Shown here: positions 35,223 to 46,074 of the stretch, piece after piece
Layout of the letters: each line of letters begins with the position of its first letter
How positions within the stretch are numbered: position 1 is the first letter of the stretch
DNA from: Marivita sp. GX14005
Lineage (GTDB): Bacteria > Pseudomonadota > Alphaproteobacteria > Rhodobacterales > Rhodobacteraceae
DNA length: 64,000 bases
NCBI RefSeq assembly: GCF_023370775.1
Contig: NZ_JAMCCQ010000001.1
Coordinates: forward strand, 992,001-1,056,000
Direction: 5' to 3'
Notes under the pieces: generated by a model
Seen by the model: only the letters and a program-made list of their open reading frames with translations
The model's database searches: none
What the model was told of the DNA's origin: nothing
Made by a program: the position numbers and the translations under genes

Positions 35223-36201
35223 CCGGAGTCACCACGCGGTCGCCAGTGGTCAGACCCGTCAGGATTTCGCGCCACATGCGTTCGTCGCGCTCAATGCCGG
35301 CGCCGGGAACGACAACGCGATCGACTATGCCTTCGGCAGTCTCAACCGTAACATAATCAAGGCCGCCTTGCGTTGTCAGCGCATCTTCGGGCACCAGCAG
35401 CGCCGGGCGGATGCCGATGGGCAAGCGCACCGGAAGCCGCCGTCCAACGAAGCGCGGATCGAGCCCGGCGACTTCAACATCCGCCAGAACGCGACCGCCG
35501 TCGATCTGGGGATAGAGCTTGACGAGCGTTCCGGACTGCTGGCCGTCGTCTGCGGAGCCGATAATGATCTCGTCACCTTCGGAAAGTGCCTCGGCGTGAC
35601 GTTCGGGCAAAGACAGACGCAGGAACACGCCGCCGCCGCCGATTTCGGCGATCACCTCACCGGGATTGACGACCGACCCGCGCGTCACCGGCACCGACAG
35701 AACGATACCCTCTTGCGGCGAGAGAACCGCACCTTCGCTGACGCGTTGCTCCAGAACCAACCGTTCCGCTTCGAGGCTGCGGATTTGCCCGGCGATCACA
35801 TCGACATCGGTGCGCAGCTGATCCATCCGCTGGGTCGTGATGATCCCGCGATCAAGAAGCGTGCGGCCCCGTTCCAGTTCAGTTCGCGCCGTATCGAGCC
35901 GCGCGCGGGCCGCTTCGAGCTGCGCATCGAGCGAGGCGAGCTGGAATTCGAACTTGTCATCCTCGACCAGCGCAATCTGCTGATCGGCGTTGACCCTGTC
36001 GCCCTCCGTCACGTTGAGCGTGTCGATGGTGCCGCCGATACGCGCGCGGGCTGGCACGCGGTCGCGGGTTTCGACGGTGCCGTAAACGGATTTCCACTCC
36101 GACAGTTCGACCGGTTCCACCGTAATCGTGTCTGCCTGTACGGGGTTCGCGGGTAGCACCAGAAAAGGCAGAAGTGCCATAACGCTCATTCGTCCGATCA
36201 T
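35215..36201 (-). CDS. RND efflux periplasmic adaptor (membrane fusion protein)
   Basis: The 328-residue adaptor pairs with the downstream permease. A signal peptide (about residues 1-24, ending NPVQA) is followed by lipoyl halves (RARIGGTIDTLNV and SEGAVLSPQEGIVL), a helical hairpin (about 75-135, Glu/Arg/Leu rich) and beta-barrel and membrane-proximal domains ending TGLTTGDRVVTPDE. The ATG at 36201 was chosen because AAAGGAG lies upstream and a good signal peptide follows; an extra 16-residue N-terminal extension is possible. A nested inverted repeat lies 30 nt before it. Confidence 0.92.
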   Translation of the reverse strand: MIGRMSVMALLPFLVLPANPVQADTITVEPVELSEWKSVYGTVETRDRVPARARIGGTIDTLNVTEGDRVNADQQIALVEDDKFEFQLASLDAQLEAARARLDTARTELERGRTLLDRGIITTQRMDQLRTDVDVIAGQIRSLEAERLVLEQRVSEGAVLSPQEGIVLSVPVTRGSVVNPGEVIAEIGGGGVFLRLSLPERHAEALSEGDEIIIGSADDGQQSGTLVKLYPQIDGGRVLADVEVAGLDPRFVGRRLPVRLPIGIRPALLVPEDALTTQGGLDYVTVETAEGIVDRVVVPGAGIERDERMWREILTGLTTGDRVVTPDE

Positions 36202-36230
36202 CCTCTTGCTCCTTTGCCCGAGACAGGACA

Positions 36231-36263
36231 CACATTCCACATATGGCATGTGATAGCAATGTG
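36231..36263 (-). promoter_or_regulatory. Nested inverted repeats upstream of the RND operon (putative operator)
   Basis: An inner CACAT-N5-ATGTG (36238-36252) is bracketed by CACATT (36231-36236) and AATGTG (36258-36263). This suggests two overlapping dyads for a dimeric repressor, such as a TetR- or MarR-type regulator, controlling adaptor and permease. No regulator gene is adjacent. Confidence 0.45.
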
Positions 36264-36344
36264 CCAGACCGGTGCGGGTCTGAGCGCGGATATTTCAAGT
36301 TTGGAGCGCTGGGTGAGGGCACATGCTGCGTGCCCCCGAGGGGA

Positions 36345-38834
<2,490 letters not shown>

Positions 38835-38870
38835 TTAGGGGGCGGGCCGGGGGCCGGACGCAGGGTGCAG

Positions 38871-39980
38871 TCACGGCGCTCGAATTGCCGTGACGGTCGA
38901 GCCGGCGCCGTCGTCAGTGACTTCGAAATATTGCGCGCGCGTGCCCAGTTCGGCGAAAAGCTCATCGCCGGTGCCTGTCATCCAGGCCTGCGCACCGAGG
39001 GCGCAAATCTCGTCGTAAAGCGCGGCGCGGCGGGCGGCGTCGAGATGGGCGGCGACCTCGTCCAAGAGCACGATAGGCGGCGCGCCGAAATCCTCGACAA
39101 GGGCGCGGGCGTTGGAGAGCACCAGCGAGATGAGCAGCGCCTTCTGCTCCCCGGTGGAGCTGTCGGCGGCAGGCACGCCCTTGGCGGCGAACACCCCGTA
39201 GAGGTCGGCGCGGTGAGGGCCGACAAGGGTGCGCCCCGCGGCAAGATCGCGAAAGCGGCTTTCCTGGAGCGCGCTGCGCAGATCATCGGCGCTGCGCGGC
39301 ATCTCGCCTTCGGTCTGGATCAGATCTAGCTGGGCGGCGGGGAACTGGGTGCTGGCCTGCTGCTGTGCCTCGGCGATGCGGGCAAGCGCTCGTTGGCGGT
39401 TCGAATGGATTTCCGCGCCCGCATCCGCCATCTGCGATTCCAGCGCGCGATACCACATCGGGTCGCGCACCTGATCCTTGAGCAGGCGGTTGCGCTGCCG
39501 CATCGCCTTTTCGTAAGTCAGCGACGCTTCACCGTGACCGGGAAAGAAGCTGAGCGTCATGCGGTCGAGAAAGCGCCGCCGCCCGTCCGCGCCTTCGATC
39601 CAGAGCCGGTCCATCGAGGGCAAAAGCCATAGCATCCGCACCAGTTCGCCCAGACGCGTTTGCGGCGCGGGCTTGTCATTGATCCTGACCTGACGCGGCG
39701 TGCCGTCTTCGGAATGAGAGGCGATGTCCTGAAGCCCTTCGGGCGTTTCGACGAGGCCGGTGATTTTCCAGCCCAGGGCTTCGGGCCTCCGGGTCATGTC
39801 CTGCGCGGATGCGCGCCGCATGCCGCGACCTGGGGAGAAGAGCGAGACCGCCTCGATCAAGTTGGTCTTGCCGGCGCCATTCGGGCCGTAAAGCACCACG
39901 GGCCGCGCATCGAGGTCGAGCGCGCTGCGCAGGTGGGACCGGAAATGCGACAGCGTGAGGCGGCTGATATGAAGTGGCAA
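38871..39980 (-). CDS. recF: DNA replication and repair protein RecF
   Basis: RecF is an SMC-like ATPase that loads RecA onto gapped DNA with RecO and RecR. The 369-residue protein carries Walker A GPNGAGKTNLIEA near residue 35, the signature-like DSSTGEQKALLISLVLS and Walker B PIVLLDEVAAHLD. It lies 24 nt downstream of dnaN on the same strand, the classical order. Confidence 0.96.
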   Translation of the reverse strand: MPLHISRLTLSHFRSHLRSALDLDARPVVLYGPNGAGKTNLIEAVSLFSPGRGMRRASAQDMTRRPEALGWKITGLVETPEGLQDIASHSEDGTPRQVRINDKPAPQTRLGELVRMLWLLPSMDRLWIEGADGRRRFLDRMTLSFFPGHGEASLTYEKAMRQRNRLLKDQVRDPMWYRALESQMADAGAEIHSNRQRALARIAEAQQQASTQFPAAQLDLIQTEGEMPRSADDLRSALQESRFRDLAAGRTLVGPHRADLYGVFAAKGVPAADSSTGEQKALLISLVLSNARALVEDFGAPPIVLLDEVAAHLDAARRAALYDEICALGAQAWMTGTGDELFAELGTRAQYFEVTDDGAGSTVTAIRAP

Positions 39981-40004
39981 AACGGTGGCCTTGCCGAAAT
40001 GCGC

Positions 40005-41123
40005 TTAGACGCGCATCGGCATCACAACATAGACGGCGCTGGTGTCGTTGCCTTCGCGCATCAGCGTTGGATCGCCCGCGGAATTGAACATGAAGACGGC
40101 ATTCTCCCGGTCGACCTGGCTGGCGATTTCGAGAAGGTATTTCGCGTTGAACCCGATCTCCAGCCGATCATCGCCGTAGGCGACAGCCAATTCCTCTTCG
40201 GCGGCGCCGCTATCGGGGGCGTTGACCGAGAGGATCAGGCGATCCTCGTCAAGCGCCATCTTCACAGCGCGCGAGCGTTCGGAGGACACGGTCGCAACGC
40301 GGTCCACCGCCTTGGCGAACTCGGCCGCATCGACTTCGAGTCGGCGCGTGTTGCCTTGCGGGATGACGCGCGTGTAGTCGGGGAAAGTGCCGTCGATCAC
40401 CTTGGAGGTGAGGGTGATGCTCGGCGTGGCAAAGCGCACCTTGGTTTCCGAAACGGATACGGCGATTTCCATGTCGTCATCGTCGAGCAGCTTGCGCAGC
40501 TCGCCCACGGTCTTGCGCGGGACGATCACGCCGGGCATATCCTCGGCCCCGCTTGGCAGGGGCGCGTCGATCCGGGCGAGCCGGTGGCCATCGGTCGCGA
40601 CGCAGCGCAGTGCGCGGCCGTCTTCGCCGTCGGCGATATGCATGTAGACGCCGTTTAGGTAATAGCGCGTTTCCTCGGTCGAGATGGCGAATTTCGACTT
40701 ATCGAATAGCTTGCGCAGAACCGGCGCGGGGGCAGAGAAATTGGCGCTGTATTCGGAGGACGCCATCACCGGGAAATCCTCTTTCGGCAACGTCGCCAAA
40801 GAGAAGTTGGAGCGCCCGGCTTCGACCGTCAATCGCCCGGATGCGCTGTCTTCGGAGACCGAGACCAGTGCGCCATCGGGCAGTTTTCGCACGATTTCGT
40901 GCAGCGTTACGGCGGACACTGTGGTCGCCCCGGCCCGCTCGACCTGCGCGGTGGCGCGGTCCACGACCTCGATGTCGAGATCCGTGGCGCGGAATTGCAC
41001 GGTGTCGCCCTCGGCTTCGATGAGGACGTTGGCGAGGATCGGAATGGTGTTGCGCCGCTCCACGACGGATTGCGCCTGCGAAACCGCCTTGAGCAGGGTG
41101 CCGCGTTCCATGCTGAATTTCAT
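40005..41123 (-). CDS. dnaN: DNA polymerase III beta subunit (sliding clamp)
   Basis: This 372-residue processivity clamp has three repeated clamp domains and the conserved C-terminus MLMREG-like region, ending YVVMPMRV. The N-terminus MKFSMERGTLLKAVSQ is typical of alphaproteobacteria. It forms a ring dimer on DNA and binds polymerase and repair partners. It lies between dnaA (150 nt upstream) and recF. Confidence 0.97.
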   Translation of the reverse strand: MKFSMERGTLLKAVSQAQSVVERRNTIPILANVLIEAEGDTVQFRATDLDIEVVDRATAQVERAGATTVSAVTLHEIVRKLPDGALVSVSEDSASGRLTVEAGRSNFSLATLPKEDFPVMASSEYSANFSAPAPVLRKLFDKSKFAISTEETRYYLNGVYMHIADGEDGRALRCVATDGHRLARIDAPLPSGAEDMPGVIVPRKTVGELRKLLDDDDMEIAVSVSETKVRFATPSITLTSKVIDGTFPDYTRVIPQGNTRRLEVDAAEFAKAVDRVATVSSERSRAVKMALDEDRLILSVNAPDSGAAEEELAVAYGDDRLEIGFNAKYLLEIASQVDRENAVFMFNSAGDPTLMREGNDTSAVYVVMPMRV

Positions 41124-41273
41124 GCCGTATCCTCCGTTCGGCCGGAGGCCGACAGTATTCCTCTTTCGGGGCGTAAACCATCCCCAATCGTCGCGCGATT
41201 TTTTGGCAGGATTGATTGCAGGGTCAAGAGCGGGCCGTGCAGTAACTTGCGCAATGATGCGGATTTGCCGGTC

Positions 41274-42644
41274 CTATGCCTCGAGTGACCGGCGCAAAAG
41301 TTCTACATCCTCGTCGATCTGCGCATCCTGCTTACGCAATTCCTCGATCCGGCGGACGCCGTGCATGACGGTGGTGTGATCGCGCCCGCCGAAATGACGG
41401 CCGATCTCCGGCAGGGAACGCGTGGTCAGTTGCTTGCACAGATACATGGCGACCTGGCGCGGGCGTGCGAACGTGCGAATCCGCTTGGGTCCGACAAGAT
41501 CGGAATGGCGGATGAGATAATGATCGGCCACCTTGCGCTGGATCTCCTCGATGGAGACCTTGCGTTCGGACTCGCGCAGGATATCGGTCAAACATTCTTG
41601 CGTCAGATCCATGTTGATCGGCTTGCCGACCAGCGAGGCAAAGGCGAACAGCCGGGTCAGCGCGCCTTCGAGAACGCGCACATTGCTGACGATCCGCGCG
41701 GCGAGGAATTCGAGGATGCCGGGGCAAAGTTCGAGGCCGGGATACATCTGGCTATAGGTTTCGGCCTTCGATTGCAGGATCCCGAGGCGCAATTCGTAAT
41801 CGGTCGGATGCAGATCGACGACGAGACCGCTTTGCAGGCGCGAGCGGATGCGGTTTTCCAGCGCCTTGATCTCGTCCGGCGCACGGTCGGCAGAAATGAT
41901 GATCTGCTTTTGCTGATCCACGAGCGCGTTGAAGGTGTGGAAAAACTCGTCTTGCGTGTTGTCCTTGCCGGCGATGAATTGCACATCATCGACCATCAGG
42001 ACATCGACGGACCGGAAGAGTTGCTTGAAATCCATCATCTTGCGGTCGCGCAGCGCCTGAACGAAGCGATACATGAACTGTTCCGCAGAGAGGTTGAGCA
42101 CGTTCAGATGCGGCTGCCTCGTGCGCAATTCCCACGCGATGGCATGCATCAGGTGCGTCTTGCCGAGCCCAACGCCGCCATAGAGAAACAGCGGATTGAA
42201 CGTGACGGGCCCGCCTTCGGCCACGCGCTTGGCTGCGGCATGGGCAAGCTCGTTCGGCTTGCCGACGACGAAACTGTCGAAGGTGAAGCGCTTGTCGAGC
42301 GGAGAGCCGGCCAGCACATCGTTGACCGGCGGTTGCGCGGCAACAGCAGGAGCCACCGGCACGGGTGCATCGTGCTGGACGCCCGGGTTTTTCGGCCTCT
42401 CGGCGGTGACGACCTCGAACTCGATTCGCCGCACGGATGGGTTCGTCTGGGTGATCTTCGACAGAAGAACGTCGCCGTAGTTCTGCGAGACGTAATTGCC
42501 CAGAAAGTTGGTCGGAACTCCGAAGCGGGCGATCCCCTCGGAGGTTTCGATGAATGTCAGCGGCTCGATCCAGCTTTGAAAACTGTTTGCCCCCAATGTC
42601 TTGCTAAGCTCATCCCGGATTGTGCCCCACTGTTCTTGCGTCAT
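41274..42644 (-). CDS. dnaA: Chromosomal replication initiator DnaA
   Basis: DnaA opens oriC. The 456-residue protein has domain I (residues 1-80, oligomerisation and DnaB loading), a short proline-rich linker, the AAA+ domain with Walker A GGVGLGKTHLMHA and Walker B VLMVDDVQFI, and the DNA-binding domain IV with the signature GGRDHTTVMHGVRRIEEL. A 479-nt region separates it from rpsT. A terminator-like hairpin in its leader may control it. No strong ribosome site is visible before the ATG. Confidence 0.97.
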   Translation of the reverse strand: MTQEQWGTIRDELSKTLGANSFQSWIEPLTFIETSEGIARFGVPTNFLGNYVSQNYGDVLLSKITQTNPSVRRIEFEVVTAERPKNPGVQHDAPVPVAPAVAAQPPVNDVLAGSPLDKRFTFDSFVVGKPNELAHAAAKRVAEGGPVTFNPLFLYGGVGLGKTHLMHAIAWELRTRQPHLNVLNLSAEQFMYRFVQALRDRKMMDFKQLFRSVDVLMVDDVQFIAGKDNTQDEFFHTFNALVDQQKQIIISADRAPDEIKALENRIRSRLQSGLVVDLHPTDYELRLGILQSKAETYSQMYPGLELCPGILEFLAARIVSNVRVLEGALTRLFAFASLVGKPINMDLTQECLTDILRESERKVSIEEIQRKVADHYLIRHSDLVGPKRIRTFARPRQVAMYLCKQLTTRSLPEIGRHFGGRDHTTVMHGVRRIEELRKQDAQIDEDVELLRRSLEA

Positions 42645-43041
42645 GTCCCATGTCCCACAAAGCGCGCCATTTTACCTGCGCCGTTCCCCATCCAACAAAG
42701 AGGCACCCCTGCCTCTTGCGGCACATCGAACAAGGGGGATCGGCACCCAACAGGCGTTGAGCGGCGCAACAGAACAGGGTCGCGCCCCGCAAAACGTGCG
42801 CGTTGCAGCCCAATGTCAAAATGGACAAGGTCGCCGACATACTGTCGATCTTATACGCGGACCGTTTTCCCGGCAGTCGAGTTAACGATTACGGTCCAGC
42901 AGAACCTGTCCCCCCAAGTACGATGTGACTCGCAAGACAGACATTACCCGCGCGGATCCGATTGCTTCAACTCATCTTCGGTATTGACTCGCGGCTTGCC
43001 GAAAAAGAATCCCAAACCGGTGCAAACCCGCGCAAGCCGGC
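42645..43041. other. Gene-free region upstream of dnaA
   Basis: I see no gene here. The region presumably holds the dnaA promoter and leader. It contains the hairpin at 42698-42717, a TTAAC near 42882 and some AT-rich patches. I looked for DnaA boxes (TTWTNCACA) on both strands and found no good match, so an origin of replication is not supported, although the gene neighbourhood would be compatible with one. Confidence 0.5.
42698..42717 (-). terminator. Terminator-like hairpin in the dnaA leader
   Basis: On the minus strand AAGAGGCA and TGCCTCTT pair perfectly around GGGG and are followed by TGTT. The stem lies about 54 nt before the dnaA start. It could be a weak terminator, an attenuator of dnaA or a translation-control stem. 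Confidence 0.4.
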
Positions 43042-43071
43042 AAAAAAATGCCGCCCCCGAAGGAGCGGCAT
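43042..43071 (-). terminator. Rho-independent terminator of rpsT
   Basis: A 10-bp stem (ATGCCGCTCC with GGGGCGGCAT, one G-T wobble) closes a TTCG tetraloop and is followed by seven T residues on the minus strand, about 50 nt after the rpsT stop. Confidence 0.92.
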
Positions 43072-43123
43072 CTTGATTTGTAGATATGTTCGGCGCAGCC
43101 GGCGATTCCCGGCGCCGTGATCT

Positions 43124-43387
43124 TCAGCCCAGCGCTTTGACGCGAGAGGACAGGCGCGACATCTTGCGCGCTGCGGTGTTCTTGTGGAAAACGCCCTTGG
43201 TCACGCCGCGCATGAGTTCGGGCTGTGCGGCGCGCAGGGCAGCGGTCGCTGCTTCCTTGTCGCCGGATGCGATCGCTTCCTCGACCTTGCGCAGATAGGT
43301 GCGGATGCGCGAGCGGCGCGCCTTGTTGACGGCGAAGCGCTTTTCGTTCTGCTTCGCACGCTTTTTTGCCTGGGGCGTATTGGCCAT
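43124..43387 (-). CDS. rpsT: 30S ribosomal protein S20
   Basis: The 87-residue, very basic, all-helical ribosomal protein binds 16S rRNA. It begins [18 protein letters not shown], ends [11 protein letters not shown] and matches S20 length. An AGGA site lies 8 nt before the start. A strong terminator follows. rpsT next to dnaA is a common alphaproteobacterial arrangement. Confidence 0.97.
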   Translation of the reverse strand: MANTPQAKKRAKQNEKRFAVNKARRSRIRTYLRKVEEAIASGDKEAATAALRAAQPELMRGVTKGVFHKNTAARKMSRLSSRVKALG

Positions 43388-43492
43388 GTGTTCTATCCTG
43401 GTTCGTCTGTTTCAATCGGGTTGCATAATGACTGCACGCCCGGGAACGATAACCGGATCGAATCTTGCCTGAGCGGGCATCACACGCATATG

Positions 43493-43511
43493 CCGGGGCG
43501 TATAGCCCCGG
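43493..43511. other. Hairpin between enoyl-CoA hydratase and rpsT
   Basis: CCGGGGC and GCCCCGG form a perfect 7-bp inverted repeat with a 5-nt loop, 31 nt after the enoyl-CoA hydratase stop. No T run follows on the minus strand, so it is at most a weak or Rho-assisted 3' end. Confidence 0.35.
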
Positions 43512-43541
43512 TTGCCGGTCAAGGAAAGCCCTATTTCGCGC

Positions 43542-44318
43542 CTATCTGTCGCGGAACTGCGCGGTGCGCTTTTCCTGGAAGGCTTCCATGCCTTCTTTTT
43601 GGTCTTCGGATGCGAAGAGCGAATGAAAGAGCCTTCGTTCGGACAAAAGACCCTCGGCCAGCGTCGTCTCATAGGCGCGGTTCACCGCCTCCTTGACGGC
43701 GAAACTGGCGAGCAGAGATTTCTCGGCGATTTTTTCGGCGGCAGAGCGGGCCTCTTCCATGAGCGATTTCGCCGGAACCACGCGGCTTACAAGACCGGCA
43801 CGCTCGGCTTCCTCGGCATCCATGAAGCGGCCCGTCAGGTGCATGTCCATGGATTTCGATTTGCCGACGAAACGGGTCAAACGCTGCGTTCCGCCAAGGC
43901 CCGCGACAACTCCGAGATTGATCTCCGGCTGGCCGAACTTGGCGCTGTCCGCGGCGATGATGAAATCGCACATCATCGCAAGCTCGCAGCCGCCGCCGAG
44001 CGCGTAACCCGCAACTGCGGCGATCACCGGCTTGCGGGTCCGTGTCAGCTGCATGGATTCGTTGCCGAAGTAATCGCTGAGGAACATCTCGACAAAGGTC
44101 TTTTCCGACATCTCCTTGATATCCGCGCCCGCTGCGAACGCCTTGGCCGAGCCGGTCAGAATGATGCAGCGCACCTTTTCGTTCTTGTCCGCATCGCGAA
44201 GTGCGGTGGCAAGTTCCTTGAGAAGCTGGCTGTTCAGCGCGTTGAGCGCATCGGGCCGGTTCAGTTTTATGGTGGCGACGTGATCTTCGATTTCGACGAT
44301 GATCGTCTCATAAGCCAT
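43542..44318 (-). CDS. Enoyl-CoA hydratase/isomerase family protein
   Basis: This 258-residue crotonase-fold enzyme hydrates trans-2-enoyl-CoA in fatty-acid or related oxidation. Oxyanion-hole segments are [12 protein letters not shown] and [18 protein letters not shown]. The two catalytic glutamates of true hydratases are visible in GGGCELAMM and in [20 protein letters not shown]. The ATG at 44318 is preferred over one two codons earlier because GGAG is then 9 nt away. It is probably a short-chain (PaaF/FadB1-like) hydratase; no partner genes are adjacent. Confidence 0.9.
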   Translation of the reverse strand: MAYETIIVEIEDHVATIKLNRPDALNALNSQLLKELATALRDADKNEKVRCIILTGSAKAFAAGADIKEMSEKTFVEMFLSDYFGNESMQLTRTRKPVIAAVAGYALGGGCELAMMCDFIIAADSAKFGQPEINLGVVAGLGGTQRLTRFVGKSKSMDMHLTGRFMDAEEAERAGLVSRVVPAKSLMEEARSAAEKIAEKSLLASFAVKEAVNRAYETTLAEGLLSERRLFHSLFASEDQKEGMEAFQEKRTAQFRDR

Positions 44319-44383
44319 GAACATGCGCTCCGTTCGGTGATCTGTAGCGCGAAGCCTTACGCATCCGGGCGGTGCCGTTCAAG

Positions 44384-45235
44384 CTATCTTTGGCAGGCCG
44401 GACAATAGAAGGTCGACCGGCCCGATTGCACGATTCGGCGGATGGTCGCGGTGCAGCCGGGGGTGCGGCAGGGCGCGCCCTCGCGGCCATAGACATCGAA
44501 ACTGTGCTGGAAATAACCGAGCTCGCCATCGGCCTGCCGGAAATCGCGCAGCGATGATCCGCCGGCATCGATCGCGTCCTGCAGAACCTCGCGGATGATC
44601 GGAACGAGGCTCGCCAGCCGTTTGCGCGACAAACGCCGGGCCTGCCGGGCCGGATGGATGCCCGCGCGGAACAGCGCCTCGCAGACATAGATATTTCCAA
44701 GGCCTGCCACGGTCTTCTGATCCAGAAGCGCGGCTTTCATCGGCGTCTTTCGTTCCGACAGTCGCGAGACGAGATAGGCATCGTCGAACCGGTTGCCGAA
44801 GGGTTCGGGGCCTAGGGCGGCGAGCAGGCGATGCGCCTCGCCGCTCTCGGTGGGGAACAGATCCATCGCGCCGAACCGCCGCGGGTCGTTGAAGGTCACG
44901 CGGGCGCCATTGTCCATATGCAGCACGACATGATCGTGCTTCTGCGGAGCGGGATGTGCATGGACGAAACGGCCTAGCGGATCACCGGAAACCAGCATTC
45001 GGCCCGACATTCCAAGATGGATCAGCGCGGTTTCTCCGCTGCCCAGATCGGCGAGGATGTATTTCGACCTGCGGCGCAGTTGCAGCACCTTCTGGCCGGT
45101 CAGCCGGTCAGCCATGTTCTCGGGAAACGGCCAGCGCAGATCGGGGCGGTTCACCTCTGCCCGCACGATGGTCGCGCTTTCCATTGCGGACACGAGCCCG
45201 CGTCGAACCGTCTCAACCTCTGGCAATTCGGGCAT
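44384..45235 (-). CDS. mutM: Formamidopyrimidine-DNA glycosylase (Fpg)
   Basis: MutM removes 8-oxoguanine and formamidopyrimidines and nicks the abasic site. The 283-residue protein starts [13 protein letters not shown] after the Met, whose proline-2 is the Schiff-base nucleophile and glutamate-3 a catalytic residue. The lysine in SKYILADL and the C-terminal zinc finger (CRTPGC and YCPACQR) are present. The start was set by the invariant MPELPEVE. It is divergent from ubiE, a frequent alphaproteobacterial arrangement. Confidence 0.97.
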   Translation of the reverse strand: MPELPEVETVRRGLVSAMESATIVRAEVNRPDLRWPFPENMADRLTGQKVLQLRRRSKYILADLGSGETALIHLGMSGRMLVSGDPLGRFVHAHPAPQKHDHVVLHMDNGARVTFNDPRRFGAMDLFPTESGEAHRLLAALGPEPFGNRFDDAYLVSRLSERKTPMKAALLDQKTVAGLGNIYVCEALFRAGIHPARQARRLSRKRLASLVPIIREVLQDAIDAGGSSLRDFRQADGELGYFQHSFDVYGREGAPCRTPGCTATIRRIVQSGRSTFYCPACQR

Positions 45236-45320
45236 TTGGCCTGTCTCAACTCCTGTCGCCGCATTGTAACGCCGTGCCGGCGCTCTATAAGAAGGGCTGG
45301 CAGGCAAGGCGACAAGGTTT

Positions 45321-46073
45321 ATGGCAGACGAAACCCATTCGACCACACATTTCGGCTTTCAAGACGTGCCGGAAGGCGAAAAGGCCGGGCGCGTGCAGGG
45401 CGTGTTCCGTTCGGTCGCGTCCAAATACGACGTGATGAACGATGCGATGTCCCTTGGCATCCACCGCCTCTGGAAGGATGCGATGATGGATTGGCTGGCG
45501 CCGCGCGCCGGGCAGCGTCTGCTCGACGTGGCCGGCGGGACGGGGGATATCTCGTTTCGGTTCCTCAAGCGCGCCGGACGCGGACATGCGACGGTTCTCG
45601 ATCTGACCGAATCCATGCTGATCGAAGGGCGCAAGCGCGCTGAAGCGAACGCAATGAGCGACAGTCTCGATTGGGTAGTGGGGGATGCAATGAACTTGCC
45701 CTTCGCCGACAATACGTTCGACGTCTACACGATCTCTTTCGGCATCAGGAACGTCACCCGCCCGCAGGAAGCGCTGAACGAGGCGTTCCGTGTGCTGCGG
45801 CCCGGTGGGCGACTGATGGTGCTGGAGTTCAGCCAGATCCCGAACGACATGATGCAGAAGGTCTATGACCTCTATTCGTTCAACATCATCCCGCGGATGG
45901 GGCAGGCCATCGCAGGGGATCGCGACAGCTATCAGTATCTGGTCGAATCGATCCGCAAGTTCCCCGATCAGGACACGTTTCTCGGCATGGTGCGCGCTGC
46001 CGGTTTCGAGAACGCCAGGTATCGCAACCTGAGCATGGGAATTGCCTGTCTTCATTCCGGCTGGAAGATCTGA
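45321..46073 (+). CDS. ubiE: Ubiquinone/menaquinone C-methyltransferase UbiE
   Basis: UbiE is a SAM-dependent methyltransferase methylating the benzoquinol ring. The 250-residue protein has the SAM motif [12 protein letters not shown], the UbiE signature [19 protein letters not shown] and [14 protein letters not shown]. It ends with [13 protein letters not shown] as in the family. It sits directly upstream of ubiB with 1 nt between stop and start codon, indicating translational coupling. Confidence 0.96.
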   Translation: MADETHSTTHFGFQDVPEGEKAGRVQGVFRSVASKYDVMNDAMSLGIHRLWKDAMMDWLAPRAGQRLLDVAGGTGDISFRFLKRAGRGHATVLDLTESMLIEGRKRAEANAMSDSLDWVVGDAMNLPFADNTFDVYTISFGIRNVTRPQEALNEAFRVLRPGGRLMVLEFSQIPNDMMQKVYDLYSFNIIPRMGQAIAGDRDSYQYLVESIRKFPDQDTFLGMVRAAGFENARYRNLSMGIACLHSGWKI

Positions 46074-46074
46074 G

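Noticed and set aside
36300-36344. Terminator of gyrB
   Set aside because: A GGGCAC/GTGCCC hairpin is present after gyrB but lacks a T run on the minus strand, so I do not call it.
41361-43076. 571-codon open frame on the plus strand opposite dnaA and its upstream gap
   Set aside because: Antisense shadow of dnaA; the part beyond dnaA crosses the gap and rpsT terminator without any motif.
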